DNA of 64,000 bases from NCBI GenBank assembly GCA_964352625.1, contig CAYGSD010000004.1, positions 124,001 through 188,000 on the forward strand. Direction: 5' to 3'. The stretch's first letter is position 1. Every line of letters begins with the position of its first letter. This document shows positions 9,372 to 17,069 of the stretch, piece after piece. Source of the stretch: JAAEPI01 sp964352625 (lineage in GTDB: Bacteria > Bacteroidota > Bacteroidia > Cytophagales > Cyclobacteriaceae). The notes beneath the pieces were generated by a model. It was not told the origin of the DNA. It searched no databases and was given only the letters and a program-made list of their open reading frames with translations. Position numbers and translations under genes: made by a program.

Positions 9372-9396
9372 CTGTTTCTAAAAGGTCTGATTTTGA

Positions 9397-10215
9397 TTAA
9401 TAACTTTCTTTTTCATTTGGGAAGTGCCCGCCCTTGACGTCACTGGTGTAGTTGCTCACCGCTTGGTGGATTGTTTCGTTGAGGCTTGCATACTGACGTA
9501 AAAATCTCGGCTTGAAATCCTGTGTGATGCCAAGCATGTCATGAACCACCAAAACTTGTCCATCCACATCTTGCCCGGCTCCAATTCCGATCGTAGGAAT
9601 TTGGATTGACGCTGAGACTTGCTTGGCTAGTTTGGCAGGGATTTTTTCCAGGACAATTCCGAAGCAACCTATTTCCTCTAGCAATTTCGCATCGGAGAGT
9701 AATTTATTGGCTTCCTCTTCCTCTTTAGCCCGAACGGTGTACGTGCCGAATTTGTAGATGGACTGAGGAGTGAGGCCAAGATGACCCATTACAGGGATTC
9801 CCGCTGAGAGCACTCGCTGCACACTTTCTTTTATTTCTATTCCACCTTCCATTTTCACAGCATGTGCACCTGATTCTTTCATGATTCGGATGCTGGAACG
9901 TAGCGCCTCTGAGGAATTTCCCTGATAGCTGCCGAAAGGAACATCCACGACAACCAACGCACGGTTCACAGCCTTTACCACGGAGGTGGCATGCCAAATC
10001 ATGTGATCTAAGGTGATCGGAAGGGTGGTATCATTTCCGGCCATCACATTAGAGGCAGAGTCGCCCACCAGAATAATGTCAACCCCGGCACCATCTATGA
10101 TTTTGGCCATGGAATAGTCATAGGCCGTGAGCATGGCAATTTTCTCGCCGTTTGCTTTCATTTCCTGAAGCTTATGGGTGGTGACCTTCTTGATTTCTTT
10201 TTTAGCTGCGCTCAT
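9397..10215 (-). CDS. panB: 3-methyl-2-oxobutanoate hydroxymethyltransferase
   Basis: A 272-residue (beta/alpha)8 barrel enzyme that transfers a hydroxymethyl group from 5,10-methylene-THF to ketoisovalerate, the committed step to pantoate. Family motifs include MLTAYDYSMAKIIDGAGVDIILVGDSASNVMAGNDTT (given here in part: the metal-binding DS of VGDSASN), VKMEGG, GHLGLTPQS and GIGAGQDVDGQVLVVHDMLG. The partner genes panC and panD are in this window but 52 kb away, so the pathway is split into two loci. It is followed by icd. Confidence 0.97.
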   Translation of the reverse strand: MSAAKKEIKKVTTHKLQEMKANGEKIAMLTAYDYSMAKIIDGAGVDIILVGDSASNVMAGNDTTLPITLDHMIWHATSVVKAVNRALVVVDVPFGSYQGNSSEALRSSIRIMKESGAHAVKMEGGIEIKESVQRVLSAGIPVMGHLGLTPQSIYKFGTYTVRAKEEEEANKLLSDAKLLEEIGCFGIVLEKIPAKLAKQVSASIQIPTIGIGAGQDVDGQVLVVHDMLGITQDFKPRFLRQYASLNETIHQAVSNYTSDVKGGHFPNEKESY

Positions 10216-10274
10216 ACGTTGAAAATGACTCGCAATTTACCTAAAACGAGCCGATACTTAGTCCCGGGGCTTTT

Positions 10275-10829
10275 CTATTTCCACTTAATGTTGCAACCCA
10301 TACTCGGTTTCTGATCTTCATACACGGGCTCACCAGTGAGTAACTGGTCCATCGCTTCTCTAAGATCTTCGCCCGTTACCGGTTCTTCATTGCCCGGTGT
10401 GGAGCCATCGAATCGTCCGCGATAGACGCATTTGAGGTCGGCATCAAACAGATAAAAATCGGGCGTGCAAGCGGCTTGGTAGGCTTTTGCTACTTCTTGG
10501 GTCTCGTCGTAGAGGTAGGGAAATTCAAAATCAATTTCCTCCGCCTGAATTTTCAAATTTTCTAACGAATCTCCAGGGTGGCTTACTATATCATTTGAGC
10601 TAATGGCCACAAAACCGATTCCTTTCTTTTCATATTTCTCTGCAACGAATGCAATCTCTTCTTCCAAATGCTTGACGTACGGACAATGCGCGCAAATAAA
10701 CATGACTACCAAACCTTCTTTTCCACGAACGTCGGCTAGTGTTTTCATTTCGTCGGTCAGCACATCTACTAGTTCGAAATCGGGAGCTTTAGTGCCAAGA
10801 GGGAGCATAGTTGAGGGCGTAACTGCCAT
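10275..10829 (-). CDS. Thioredoxin-fold peroxiredoxin-like protein (CxxC)
   Basis: A 184-residue redoxin/AhpC-TSA family protein without signal peptide. The start at 10829 (MAVTPSTMLPLGTKAPDFEL) was preferred over an upstream ATG because the N-terminal segment matches the usual family start. A CAHCPYVKHLEEE motif gives a CxxC pair at the thioredoxin active-site position, and further segments GIGFVAISSNDIVSHPGDS, CTPDFYLFDADLKCVYRGRFD and SMGCNIKWK are typical of the family. Members are presumed thiol oxidoreductases; substrates are unknown. It is divergent from the amidohydrolase with only 43 bp between start codons. Confidence 0.85.
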   Translation of the reverse strand: MAVTPSTMLPLGTKAPDFELVDVLTDEMKTLADVRGKEGLVVMFICAHCPYVKHLEEEIAFVAEKYEKKGIGFVAISSNDIVSHPGDSLENLKIQAEEIDFEFPYLYDETQEVAKAYQAACTPDFYLFDADLKCVYRGRFDGSTPGNEEPVTGEDLREAMDQLLTGEPVYEDQKPSMGCNIKWK

Positions 10830-10872
10830 AGGTTGTGTAGTTTTATTGCTTCTCAAAAATAACCCAGTAATC

Positions 10873-12516
10873 ATGAAAAACGTTATTGCCGCCATTTTCC
10901 TGCTCAGCATCCATGTAGCCCTGTCTCAAGTGACCGATGCACCCGATCGATCGGAAGGAGAGGGGCCGTTTAATCAGCTGATCATCAGGGGAGCTACTCT
11001 GATCAATGGAAATGGTGCACCGCCGATGGGGCCGGTGGATATTGTGATTGAGCAAAACAAAATTGTGTCTATCAGAAATGTAGGCTACCCGGGTGTCCCG
11101 ATCAAGGATGAAGATCGGCCAAAGCTGAAGGAGGGAGGTAAAGAAATTGAAGCTGAAGGAATGTACGTTCTGCCCGGATTTGTGGACATGCACGGTCACA
11201 TCGGTGGTAAATCTCAGGGAACGCCAGCTGAGTATGTATTCAAACTCTGGCTGGCGCACGGTATAACAACTGTGAGGGATCCTTCAGCCGGCAATGGACT
11301 TGGTTGGGTTTTGGATCACAAAGAAAAAAGTGCGAATAATACGATCACTGCGCCGAGGATTTTGGCCTACACGTCCTTTGGACAAAACTTGTCCGATCTG
11401 AAGGCGGTGAAAAATGTGGAGGGAGACAAGGGTACAATCTTCGAGCATCTAAACGGAACCATCTCAGACGCTTCGCAAGCCAAGTCTTGGGTACAGGCAA
11501 ATTACAGACGCGGGGCGGATGGCATAAAATTTTTTGGGGCAGCACCGGAGGTGATGCAAGCGGCCATCGCCGAAAACAAAAGATTGGGTCTTCGGTCCGC
11601 CTGTCATCATGCTCAGCTAAATGTAGGTTGGTGGAACGTCTTGAATTCCGCAGAGGCGGGGCTGACGACCATGGAGCATTGGTACGGGCTGCCGGAGGCA
11701 CTGTTCACAGACAGAGTCGTACAGAACTACCCGGTGGACTACAATTATCAAAACGAGCAAGATCGCTTTGGAGAGGCAGGGCGCCTTTGGAAGCAAGCTG
11801 CAGCACCTTACTCTGAGAAGTGGAATCAGGTAATGAACCGATTGCTGGAATTGGATTTTACGCTTGATCCAACCTTCAATATATACGAAGCAAGCCGTGA
11901 CCTGATGCGAGCAAGAAGGGCAGAGTGGCATGAGGATTATACCCTGCCAAGTTTGTGGGAATTTTATGCGCCCAGCAAAGTTTCCCATGGGTCGTACTGG
12001 CATTTTTGGGGAACCGAGGAGGAGGTGGCCTGGAAGGAGAACTATCGGCTTTGGATGACTTTTGTGAATGAATACAAGAACCGAGGAGGCCGTGTAACCA
12101 CTGGTTCGGATTCTGGTTTTATCTATCAACTATATGGATTTGCATACATCCGAGAGCTTGAATTGTTGCGAGAGGCGGGCTTTCATCCGCTTGAAGTTAT
12201 TCGCTCAGCCACCTTGATGGGTGCACAGGCATTGGGTATGGAAAAGCAGATCGGCACGGTGGAGCCGGGTAAGCTGGCCGACTTGGTGATCGTGGATAGT
12301 AATCCCCTTGAGAACCTTAAAGTGCTCTACGGCACGGGTGCCATCAAACTAACCGAGGACAATGTAATCACACGAGCGGGTGGAGTGAATTTTACCATCA
12401 AGGATGGAATCATCTATGACGCCAAGGCTCTGCTGAGAGACGTGCGGGAGATGGTGAAGGAAGCCAAGAATGGCGAAGAGCTGAAGCAGTCAGGATATCC
12501 TAATTGGGAGGATTAA
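10873..12516 (+). CDS. Secreted metal-dependent amidohydrolase
   Basis: A 547-residue exported amidohydrolase. The ATG at 10873 begins a signal peptide (MKNVIAAIFLLSIHVALSQ); a longer in-frame frame opening at 10603 runs antisense through the neighbouring gene and was rejected. The metal ligands of the superfamily can be seen: DMHGHIGG (HxH), GADGIKFFG (candidate carboxylated Lys), SACHHAQLN, TTMEHWYG and GSDSGF. The C-terminal GTVEPGKLADLVIVDSNPLENL segment is typical of the imidazolonepropionase/prolidase-like branch. The substrate cannot be told, although a dipeptide or cyclic amide is plausible. It ends at a shared bidirectional terminator. Confidence 0.9.
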   Translation: MKNVIAAIFLLSIHVALSQVTDAPDRSEGEGPFNQLIIRGATLINGNGAPPMGPVDIVIEQNKIVSIRNVGYPGVPIKDEDRPKLKEGGKEIEAEGMYVLPGFVDMHGHIGGKSQGTPAEYVFKLWLAHGITTVRDPSAGNGLGWVLDHKEKSANNTITAPRILAYTSFGQNLSDLKAVKNVEGDKGTIFEHLNGTISDASQAKSWVQANYRRGADGIKFFGAAPEVMQAAIAENKRLGLRSACHHAQLNVGWWNVLNSAEAGLTTMEHWYGLPEALFTDRVVQNYPVDYNYQNEQDRFGEAGRLWKQAAAPYSEKWNQVMNRLLELDFTLDPTFNIYEASRDLMRARRAEWHEDYTLPSLWEFYAPSKVSHGSYWHFWGTEEEVAWKENYRLWMTFVNEYKNRGGRVTTGSDSGFIYQLYGFAYIRELELLREAGFHPLEVIRSATLMGAQALGMEKQIGTVEPGKLADLVIVDSNPLENLKVLYGTGAIKLTEDNVITRAGGVNFTIKDGIIYDAKALLRDVREMVKEAKNGEELKQSGYPNWED

Positions 12517-12527
12517 GGCAGCAAACA

Positions 12528-12556
12528 AAAAGCCCGATCAATTTGATCGGGCTTTT
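12528..12556. terminator. Bidirectional terminator between amidohydrolase and nqrF
   Basis: A perfect 13-bp inverted repeat (AAAAGCCCGATCA / TGATCGGGCTTTT) with a 3-nt loop. The A-run on one side and T-run on the other give a U-tract in both orientations, so it can stop transcription of both convergent genes. Confidence 0.88.
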
Positions 12557-12579
12557 CTAATCTTTTTATGAAGAACTAT

Positions 12580-13875
12580 CTATCCTCCGAAATCATCGAA
12601 TCGGATGTGCTCATCGGGGATTCCGAAATCTTCGCCCATCTTCTGCACGGCCTGATTCATCAATGGAGGGCCGCAGAAATACAATTCTATTTCCTCAGGA
12701 GCATCGTGCTTGCTCAGGTATTGATCTATCACCGCCTGGTGAACGAACCCCAAGAAACCATCTCCGGGAGCTTCCATGTTTTCCTTTACTTTCCAGTTAT
12801 CCTCTTCCATAGGCTCGGAGAGCACTATGTAGAATTTGAAATTAGGGAATTTGGATTCTAGTTCTTTGAAGTGATCGAGGTAGAAAAGTTCACGCTTAGA
12901 ACGCCCTCCGTACCAGTAAGTCACTTTTCTTCCAGTCTGCAAAGTTTTGAAGAGATGATACAAGTGAGATCGCATGGGAGCCATGCCTGCACCACCACCT
13001 ACGTAGAGCATTTCGGCTTCAGATTCGTTGATGAAGAATTCTCCGTAAGGGCCGGAAATTGTCACTTTATCTCCAGGCTTTAAGCCAAAAATGTATGAAG
13101 AAGCGATACCCGGATTCACGTTCATCCAGCCATTCTTCGATCGATCCCATGGTGGGGTAGCGATCCGTACATTCAGCATAATTTCCCTTCCTTCGGCAGG
13201 ATAAGAAGCCATGGAGTATGCTCGCTCGATGGTCTCAGTGTTTTTCATTTTCAAATCCCAAAGACCAAATTTGTCCCACTCTAGCTGGAATTTATCCGGC
13301 TGATCGTGTTCCTCAGGGTGGGCGGTGATGTCCATGTCTTTGAAATCAACCTCACATTTCGGCACTTCAATTTGGATGTAACCACCCGCCTTGTAGTCCA
13401 TGTCTTCAGGAATTTCTACTACAAATTCTTTGATGAAAGAAGCCACGTTGTAGTTTCTTACCACTGTTGCTTCCCACTTTTTGATGCCGAAAATTTCTTC
13501 AGGAATGTGAATTTCCATGTCATTCTTCACCTTTACCTGACATGAAAGTCGAACGTTGGCCTTCTGCTCAGCACGGCTCAAGTGTCCAACCTCGGTAGGA
13601 AGTACGTCTCCTCCGCCTTCTTCCACTGTACACTTACACATGGCACATGTACCCCCACCTCCGCATGCAGAAGGAAGGAAAACTTTCTGAGAAGAAAGTG
13701 TAGATAAAAGCGTAGAACCTGCCGTGGTGACTATTGGATTCTCCCTATCGCCATTAACAATTATGCTCACAGGCCCTGACTGCACAAGTTTTGATTGTGC
13801 AAAAAGCAAGATGAAAACGAGCAATAGGATGATCACCGTGAAGGCGATGATGGAAATTATAACAATTGTAGACAT
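12580..13875 (-). CDS. nqrF: Na+-translocating NADH:quinone reductase subunit F
   Basis: A 431-residue NADH-input subunit of the sodium pump Na+-NQR. One N-terminal membrane helix (about residues 5-26) is followed by a 2Fe-2S ferredoxin domain with CGGGGTCAMC (Cys-x5-Cys-x2-Cys) and a fourth Cys in RLSCQVKV. A ferredoxin-reductase-type FAD domain (RAYSMASYP) and an NADH domain (YVGGGAGMAPMRSH, YFCGPPLMNQ) complete it. Length and residues are normal. The rest of the nqrABCDE genes are not next to it; the upstream neighbour is accD. A candidate promoter of its own lies in the 72-bp gap. Confidence 0.97.
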   Translation of the reverse strand: MSTIVIISIIAFTVIILLLVFILLFAQSKLVQSGPVSIIVNGDRENPIVTTAGSTLLSTLSSQKVFLPSACGGGGTCAMCKCTVEEGGGDVLPTEVGHLSRAEQKANVRLSCQVKVKNDMEIHIPEEIFGIKKWEATVVRNYNVASFIKEFVVEIPEDMDYKAGGYIQIEVPKCEVDFKDMDITAHPEEHDQPDKFQLEWDKFGLWDLKMKNTETIERAYSMASYPAEGREIMLNVRIATPPWDRSKNGWMNVNPGIASSYIFGLKPGDKVTISGPYGEFFINESEAEMLYVGGGAGMAPMRSHLYHLFKTLQTGRKVTYWYGGRSKRELFYLDHFKELESKFPNFKFYIVLSEPMEEDNWKVKENMEAPGDGFLGFVHQAVIDQYLSKHDAPEEIELYFCGPPLMNQAVQKMGEDFGIPDEHIRFDDFGG

Positions 13876-13912
13876 AGTTTATTTGTCTGTTTGTTGGTCA
13901 ACAAGTGGACGG

Positions 13913-13939
13913 CAAATATAGTTTATAGAATGCATGCAA
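13913..13939 (-). promoter_or_regulatory. Candidate nqrF promoter with nearby inverted repeat
   Basis: On the minus strand TATATTTG at 13913-13920 fits the Bacteroidota -7 box exactly. A TTG at 13937-13939 is a possible -33 element, but the 16-nt spacing is short. Between the box and the start codon, positions 13891-13904 hold a palindrome (TTGTTG / CAACAA around GT) that could be an operator. The box suggests nqrF can be transcribed separately from accD. Confidence 0.45.
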
Positions 13940-13947
13940 TGAATCCA

Positions 13948-14787
13948 TTACTGAAGCATTTTAAGCAGGGTAGTAAGCTTTGCTTTGAGTTGTCTTCGGT
14001 CAACAATAAAATCGAGGAATCCATGCTCCAGCACAAACTCTGAACTTTGGAATCCTTTTGGTAAATCTTTTCCGATTGTTTCTCGAATTACCCGAGGGCC
14101 TGCGAAACCGATCAAGGCACCAGGTTCTGAAATATTAAAGTCTCCGAGCATGGCATATGAGGCTGTTACTCCTCCTGTAGTTGGATCCGTCAGTAGCGAA
14201 ATGTAGGGAACCTTCGCTTCAGATAGTAAGGCGAGTTTAGCTGAGGTTTTGGCCATTTGCATCAAAGAAAAACCAGCTTCCATCATTCGAGCACCACCCG
14301 ATTTTGAGATCATCAGGAACGGGATTTTTTTCTTCAATGAGTGATCGATAGCTCTGGCTATTTTTTCCCCCACCACAGAACCCATGGATCCGCCAATGAA
14401 AGAAAAATCCATGCAGCACACCACTAGATCGAGTCCGTTCATCTTCCCGACTGCAGATCGGCAGGCGTCTTTCAGGCCTGTTTTTTTCTGCATCGCTACC
14501 ACTCTTTCAGGATATTTTTTTGTATCCACAAATTTCAATGGGTCGGCGGATTGTAAGTCTTTATCGAGCTCTTCGAATTTATTGTTGTCAAATAAAATCT
14601 CGAAGTATTCGCGAGAACCAATTCGCACGTGATGATCATCTTCCGGACTCACGTACGCATTGTTCTTAAGCTCACGCATGTGTACAATGTTCCCCTGAGG
14701 AGTTTTGTACCAGAGGCCGTCAGGAGCTTCTCGTTTCTCCGCGGTTTTAGTTTGGATGCCTTTGTCTTGTCGCTTAAACCAAGCCAT
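13948..14787 (-). CDS. accD: Acetyl-CoA carboxylase carboxyltransferase subunit beta, zinc-ribbon cysteines absent
   Basis: A 279-residue crotonase-fold carboxyltransferase beta subunit, partner of AccA in making malonyl-CoA. The start MAWFKR and the region DHHVRIGSREYFEILFD, the core FIGGSMGSVVGEKI and TDPTTGGVTASYAMLGD are as expected. The N-terminal zinc ribbon normally has two CxxC pairs; here the four positions are Thr29, Gly32, Ser47 and Asp50, so no zinc site remains although the surrounding scaffold is conserved. accA is not in the window. nqrF follows 72 bp downstream. Confidence 0.95.
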   Translation of the reverse strand: MAWFKRQDKGIQTKTAEKREAPDGLWYKTPQGNIVHMRELKNNAYVSPEDDHHVRIGSREYFEILFDNNKFEELDKDLQSADPLKFVDTKKYPERVVAMQKKTGLKDACRSAVGKMNGLDLVVCCMDFSFIGGSMGSVVGEKIARAIDHSLKKKIPFLMISKSGGARMMEAGFSLMQMAKTSAKLALLSEAKVPYISLLTDPTTGGVTASYAMLGDFNISEPGALIGFAGPRVIRETIGKDLPKGFQSSEFVLEHGFLDFIVDRRQLKAKLTTLLKMLQ

Positions 14788-14804
14788 AGTTGATAGTTGG
14801 GCAA

Positions 14805-14812
14805 CAAAAGTA
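14805..14812 (-). promoter_or_regulatory. Candidate -7 promoter box for accD
   Basis: Minus strand TACTTTTG matches TAnnTTTG, 17 nt before the accD start codon. No convincing -33 element was found, so the evidence is partial. Confidence 0.35.
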
Positions 14813-14900
14813 AGTCTAATGTTTTAAAACTAGTTTGTGAAACCACTATGATATTTAAATTGAAAAGGTTAATTTCCACTTGAGCCTTTAAGACGATTAC

Positions 14901-16832
14901 ATGCGAGTATTTCTACTACAGTTTGCGCTCATGACCTCAACAGCTCTGTTTGGCCAAACAGAAAAGCTGGATAGCTTGAAAAGTGTTTTGGAGTCTGATT
15001 TAAGCGCTGATGAGCTAATCGATACAAATGTGGAGATCATGAAGTATTATCAGAATCCCAATGAAAAACTGATATACGCTAAAAGAGCATATACTGCCGC
15101 TTCTGATGCCTCAATGGAGGGGAAAATGATGGCCGCAACCAAAATGGGTGTTTGCTATGGAATGTTGGGGGTGCTGGACTCATCCGAGGTGTTTTTTCGT
15201 GAAACACTTGATTTGGGGTTAGAGGCTAGTGATAGTTCCTATGTTTCTCGGGGCTACAATGGCCTTGGGAATATTTACCGAATAAAAGGGGAACTCGAGC
15301 AGGCACTAGGATTCTTGCTCAGAGCCATAGAATACGGAGAGGGCGTGCCGGTGAGAAACTGGAATGCAGATATTATAGCAAACGTCAGCGGCGTTTACTA
15401 CGATCTCCGGGACTATGAATCGGCACTAGAAAAAGCAAATGAGGCAAGGGCCCTTTATATGGAACTCGGGGACTCGGCGAATATTTCCTACTCTGCAAAT
15501 ATCCTTGCCATTGTACATCGAGCCCTTGGCAATTTGGACGAAGCTCTGAGATACAACCGTGAAGCTTTACGCATTCTAATCGAGAGTAAGGATACCGTTC
15601 AGATTGTCTACAACTACAACACAAATGTGGAGATATTAATGGAGCAGGGAAGGCTGGATGAAGCGGCAGAATATGCCAATAGAACTGTAGAAATGTCGCA
15701 GAAGTTTGGAGAGAGGGATCCATACATTTCGGCTCTTACTACCCTCGCGTCTATCTATTACCGTCAAGACAAAATTGATCAGGCTGAAGAGGCGTTAGAG
15801 CGTGCGTTGAAGGAGGCTCGAGAATACAGCTTTAAAACTCAAATCCCGAATATCTATTTAATGAAGGCGCTGATTGCAGCTTCCAATGGACAAAATACTG
15901 AAGCCTTTGATTTGATGGAGCAACGGACGCAAATCAATGACTCGATCAGGAGTAGTGAGGTGTCTGATCGAATGGCGGAGTTGAACATGAAGTATGAGAC
16001 TGAGAAGAAAGAAGCCGAAATAGAGCGTCTGAATGCAAAACAGGAACAGTCAAGAAGGGTGAACTATATCATTCTCTCAGGTACGGCGTTCATCCTGATC
16101 GCTCTAATTGTTATTTGGTACTCCTACAGGCAAAGAATGAAAATTAGCGCTGAGTTACAGCGAGCGAATGACGCAAAAGATCGACTTCTCTCGGTTGTTG
16201 CCCATGACATTAAAAATCCTTTGAGCGCTATGAAGGGGATTTCTGGCTTGTTGAATGAAGAATACCAAAGTCTTGCTGAGGATCAGAAAAGGGAAATGAT
16301 CGCTGCGATTGATAGTTCATCAGATAAACTTTATGAGCTACTTCAAAACCTTTTGGACTGGTCCATTTCGGAGACAGGAGGATTGAGTTTTAATCCAGAA
16401 AAGCAATCATTGAAGCAAATTGCCGAGGAGGCTATTAGTTTATTCCAACCTGCCATTGCAGCGAAAGAATTAACGGTGCATAATAATATTTCTAAGAATG
16501 TATTTGTCAGAGCTGATTATAAAATGATTTTCTCAGTATTCAGAAATCTATTAGCCAATGCGATAATTTTTACGCCTAACCAGAAGGATGTTTTTCTAGA
16601 AGCTGTTTTTGGAGAAGGCGAGGTTAAGATTTGTGTGAGAGATACTGGAAAGGGAATAGAGGCTGAGCAACAGGAGGATTTATTTACAAAAAGAGAGAGT
16701 TCATCCAAAAGCGGTACTGGTCTGGGCCTTATTCTCTGCAAAGAATTTGTAGAAAGGCATGATGGAAAAATTTGGGTTGAGAGCACCGAAGGAGAGGGTG
16801 CTTCATTTTATTTCACAATTCCTGCAGCCTAA
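14901..16832 (+). CDS. TPR-containing membrane sensor histidine kinase
   Basis: A 643-residue protein: signal peptide (about 1-18, ending LFGQ), a periplasmic array of tetratricopeptide repeats (about 75-345), a coiled coil rich in Glu/Lys, one membrane helix (about 389-409), then a cytoplasmic kinase. The phospho-acceptor is His435 in VVAHDIKNPLSAMKG; the catalytic domain has an N-box RNLLANAIIF, the G1 motif RDTGKGIE and GTGLGLILCKEFVERHDGKIWVES. No response regulator adjoins it, so the output is unknown. The overall layout is common in Bacteroidota. Its stop codon directly abuts the stop of the convergent DUF4834 gene. Confidence 0.93.
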   Translation: MRVFLLQFALMTSTALFGQTEKLDSLKSVLESDLSADELIDTNVEIMKYYQNPNEKLIYAKRAYTAASDASMEGKMMAATKMGVCYGMLGVLDSSEVFFRETLDLGLEASDSSYVSRGYNGLGNIYRIKGELEQALGFLLRAIEYGEGVPVRNWNADIIANVSGVYYDLRDYESALEKANEARALYMELGDSANISYSANILAIVHRALGNLDEALRYNREALRILIESKDTVQIVYNYNTNVEILMEQGRLDEAAEYANRTVEMSQKFGERDPYISALTTLASIYYRQDKIDQAEEALERALKEAREYSFKTQIPNIYLMKALIAASNGQNTEAFDLMEQRTQINDSIRSSEVSDRMAELNMKYETEKKEAEIERLNAKQEQSRRVNYIILSGTAFILIALIVIWYSYRQRMKISAELQRANDAKDRLLSVVAHDIKNPLSAMKGISGLLNEEYQSLAEDQKREMIAAIDSSSDKLYELLQNLLDWSISETGGLSFNPEKQSLKQIAEEAISLFQPAIAAKELTVHNNISKNVFVRADYKMIFSVFRNLLANAIIFTPNQKDVFLEAVFGEGEVKICVRDTGKGIEAEQQEDLFTKRESSSKSGTGLGLILCKEFVERHDGKIWVESTEGEGASFYFTIPAA

Positions 16833-17042
16833 TCATTTTATTTCTTCAAAGTCCACGTATTCGCCTCCTTCAAAAGATTTCTTATTTTCCTTTGGATTAG
16901 TATCTACGTGCACGTTTCCGTCTTTTGGTCTTCTGCTATCTTGAGAGTTTGTAGCCCCCAGACTCAGGATTTTTAATAAAAACCCACCCACCCTGTACAG
17001 AGCATAAAAGAAAAGGACGGCAAAGAGAATAATCTTGATCAT
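16833..17042 (-). CDS. Small DUF4834-type membrane protein
   Basis: A 69-residue protein with a single N-terminal membrane helix (about residues 2-26) and a polar tail ending DGNVHVDTNPKENKKSFEGGEYVDFEEIK. The GNVxVD and GGEYVDFEE elements fit the Bacteroidota family DUF4834, whose role is unknown. It lies 27 bp downstream of carB on the same strand and could be cotranscribed. Confidence 0.75.
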   Translation of the reverse strand: MIKIILFAVLFFYALYRVGGFLLKILSLGATNSQDSRRPKDGNVHVDTNPKENKKSFEGGEYVDFEEIK

Positions 17043-17069
17043 AAAAAAATCTTGTTTTCAAGTATTAAC

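Noticed and set aside
10603..10872. Long N-terminal extension of the amidohydrolase frame
   Set aside because: It runs antisense through the thioredoxin-fold gene; the ATG at 10873 starts a proper signal peptide.
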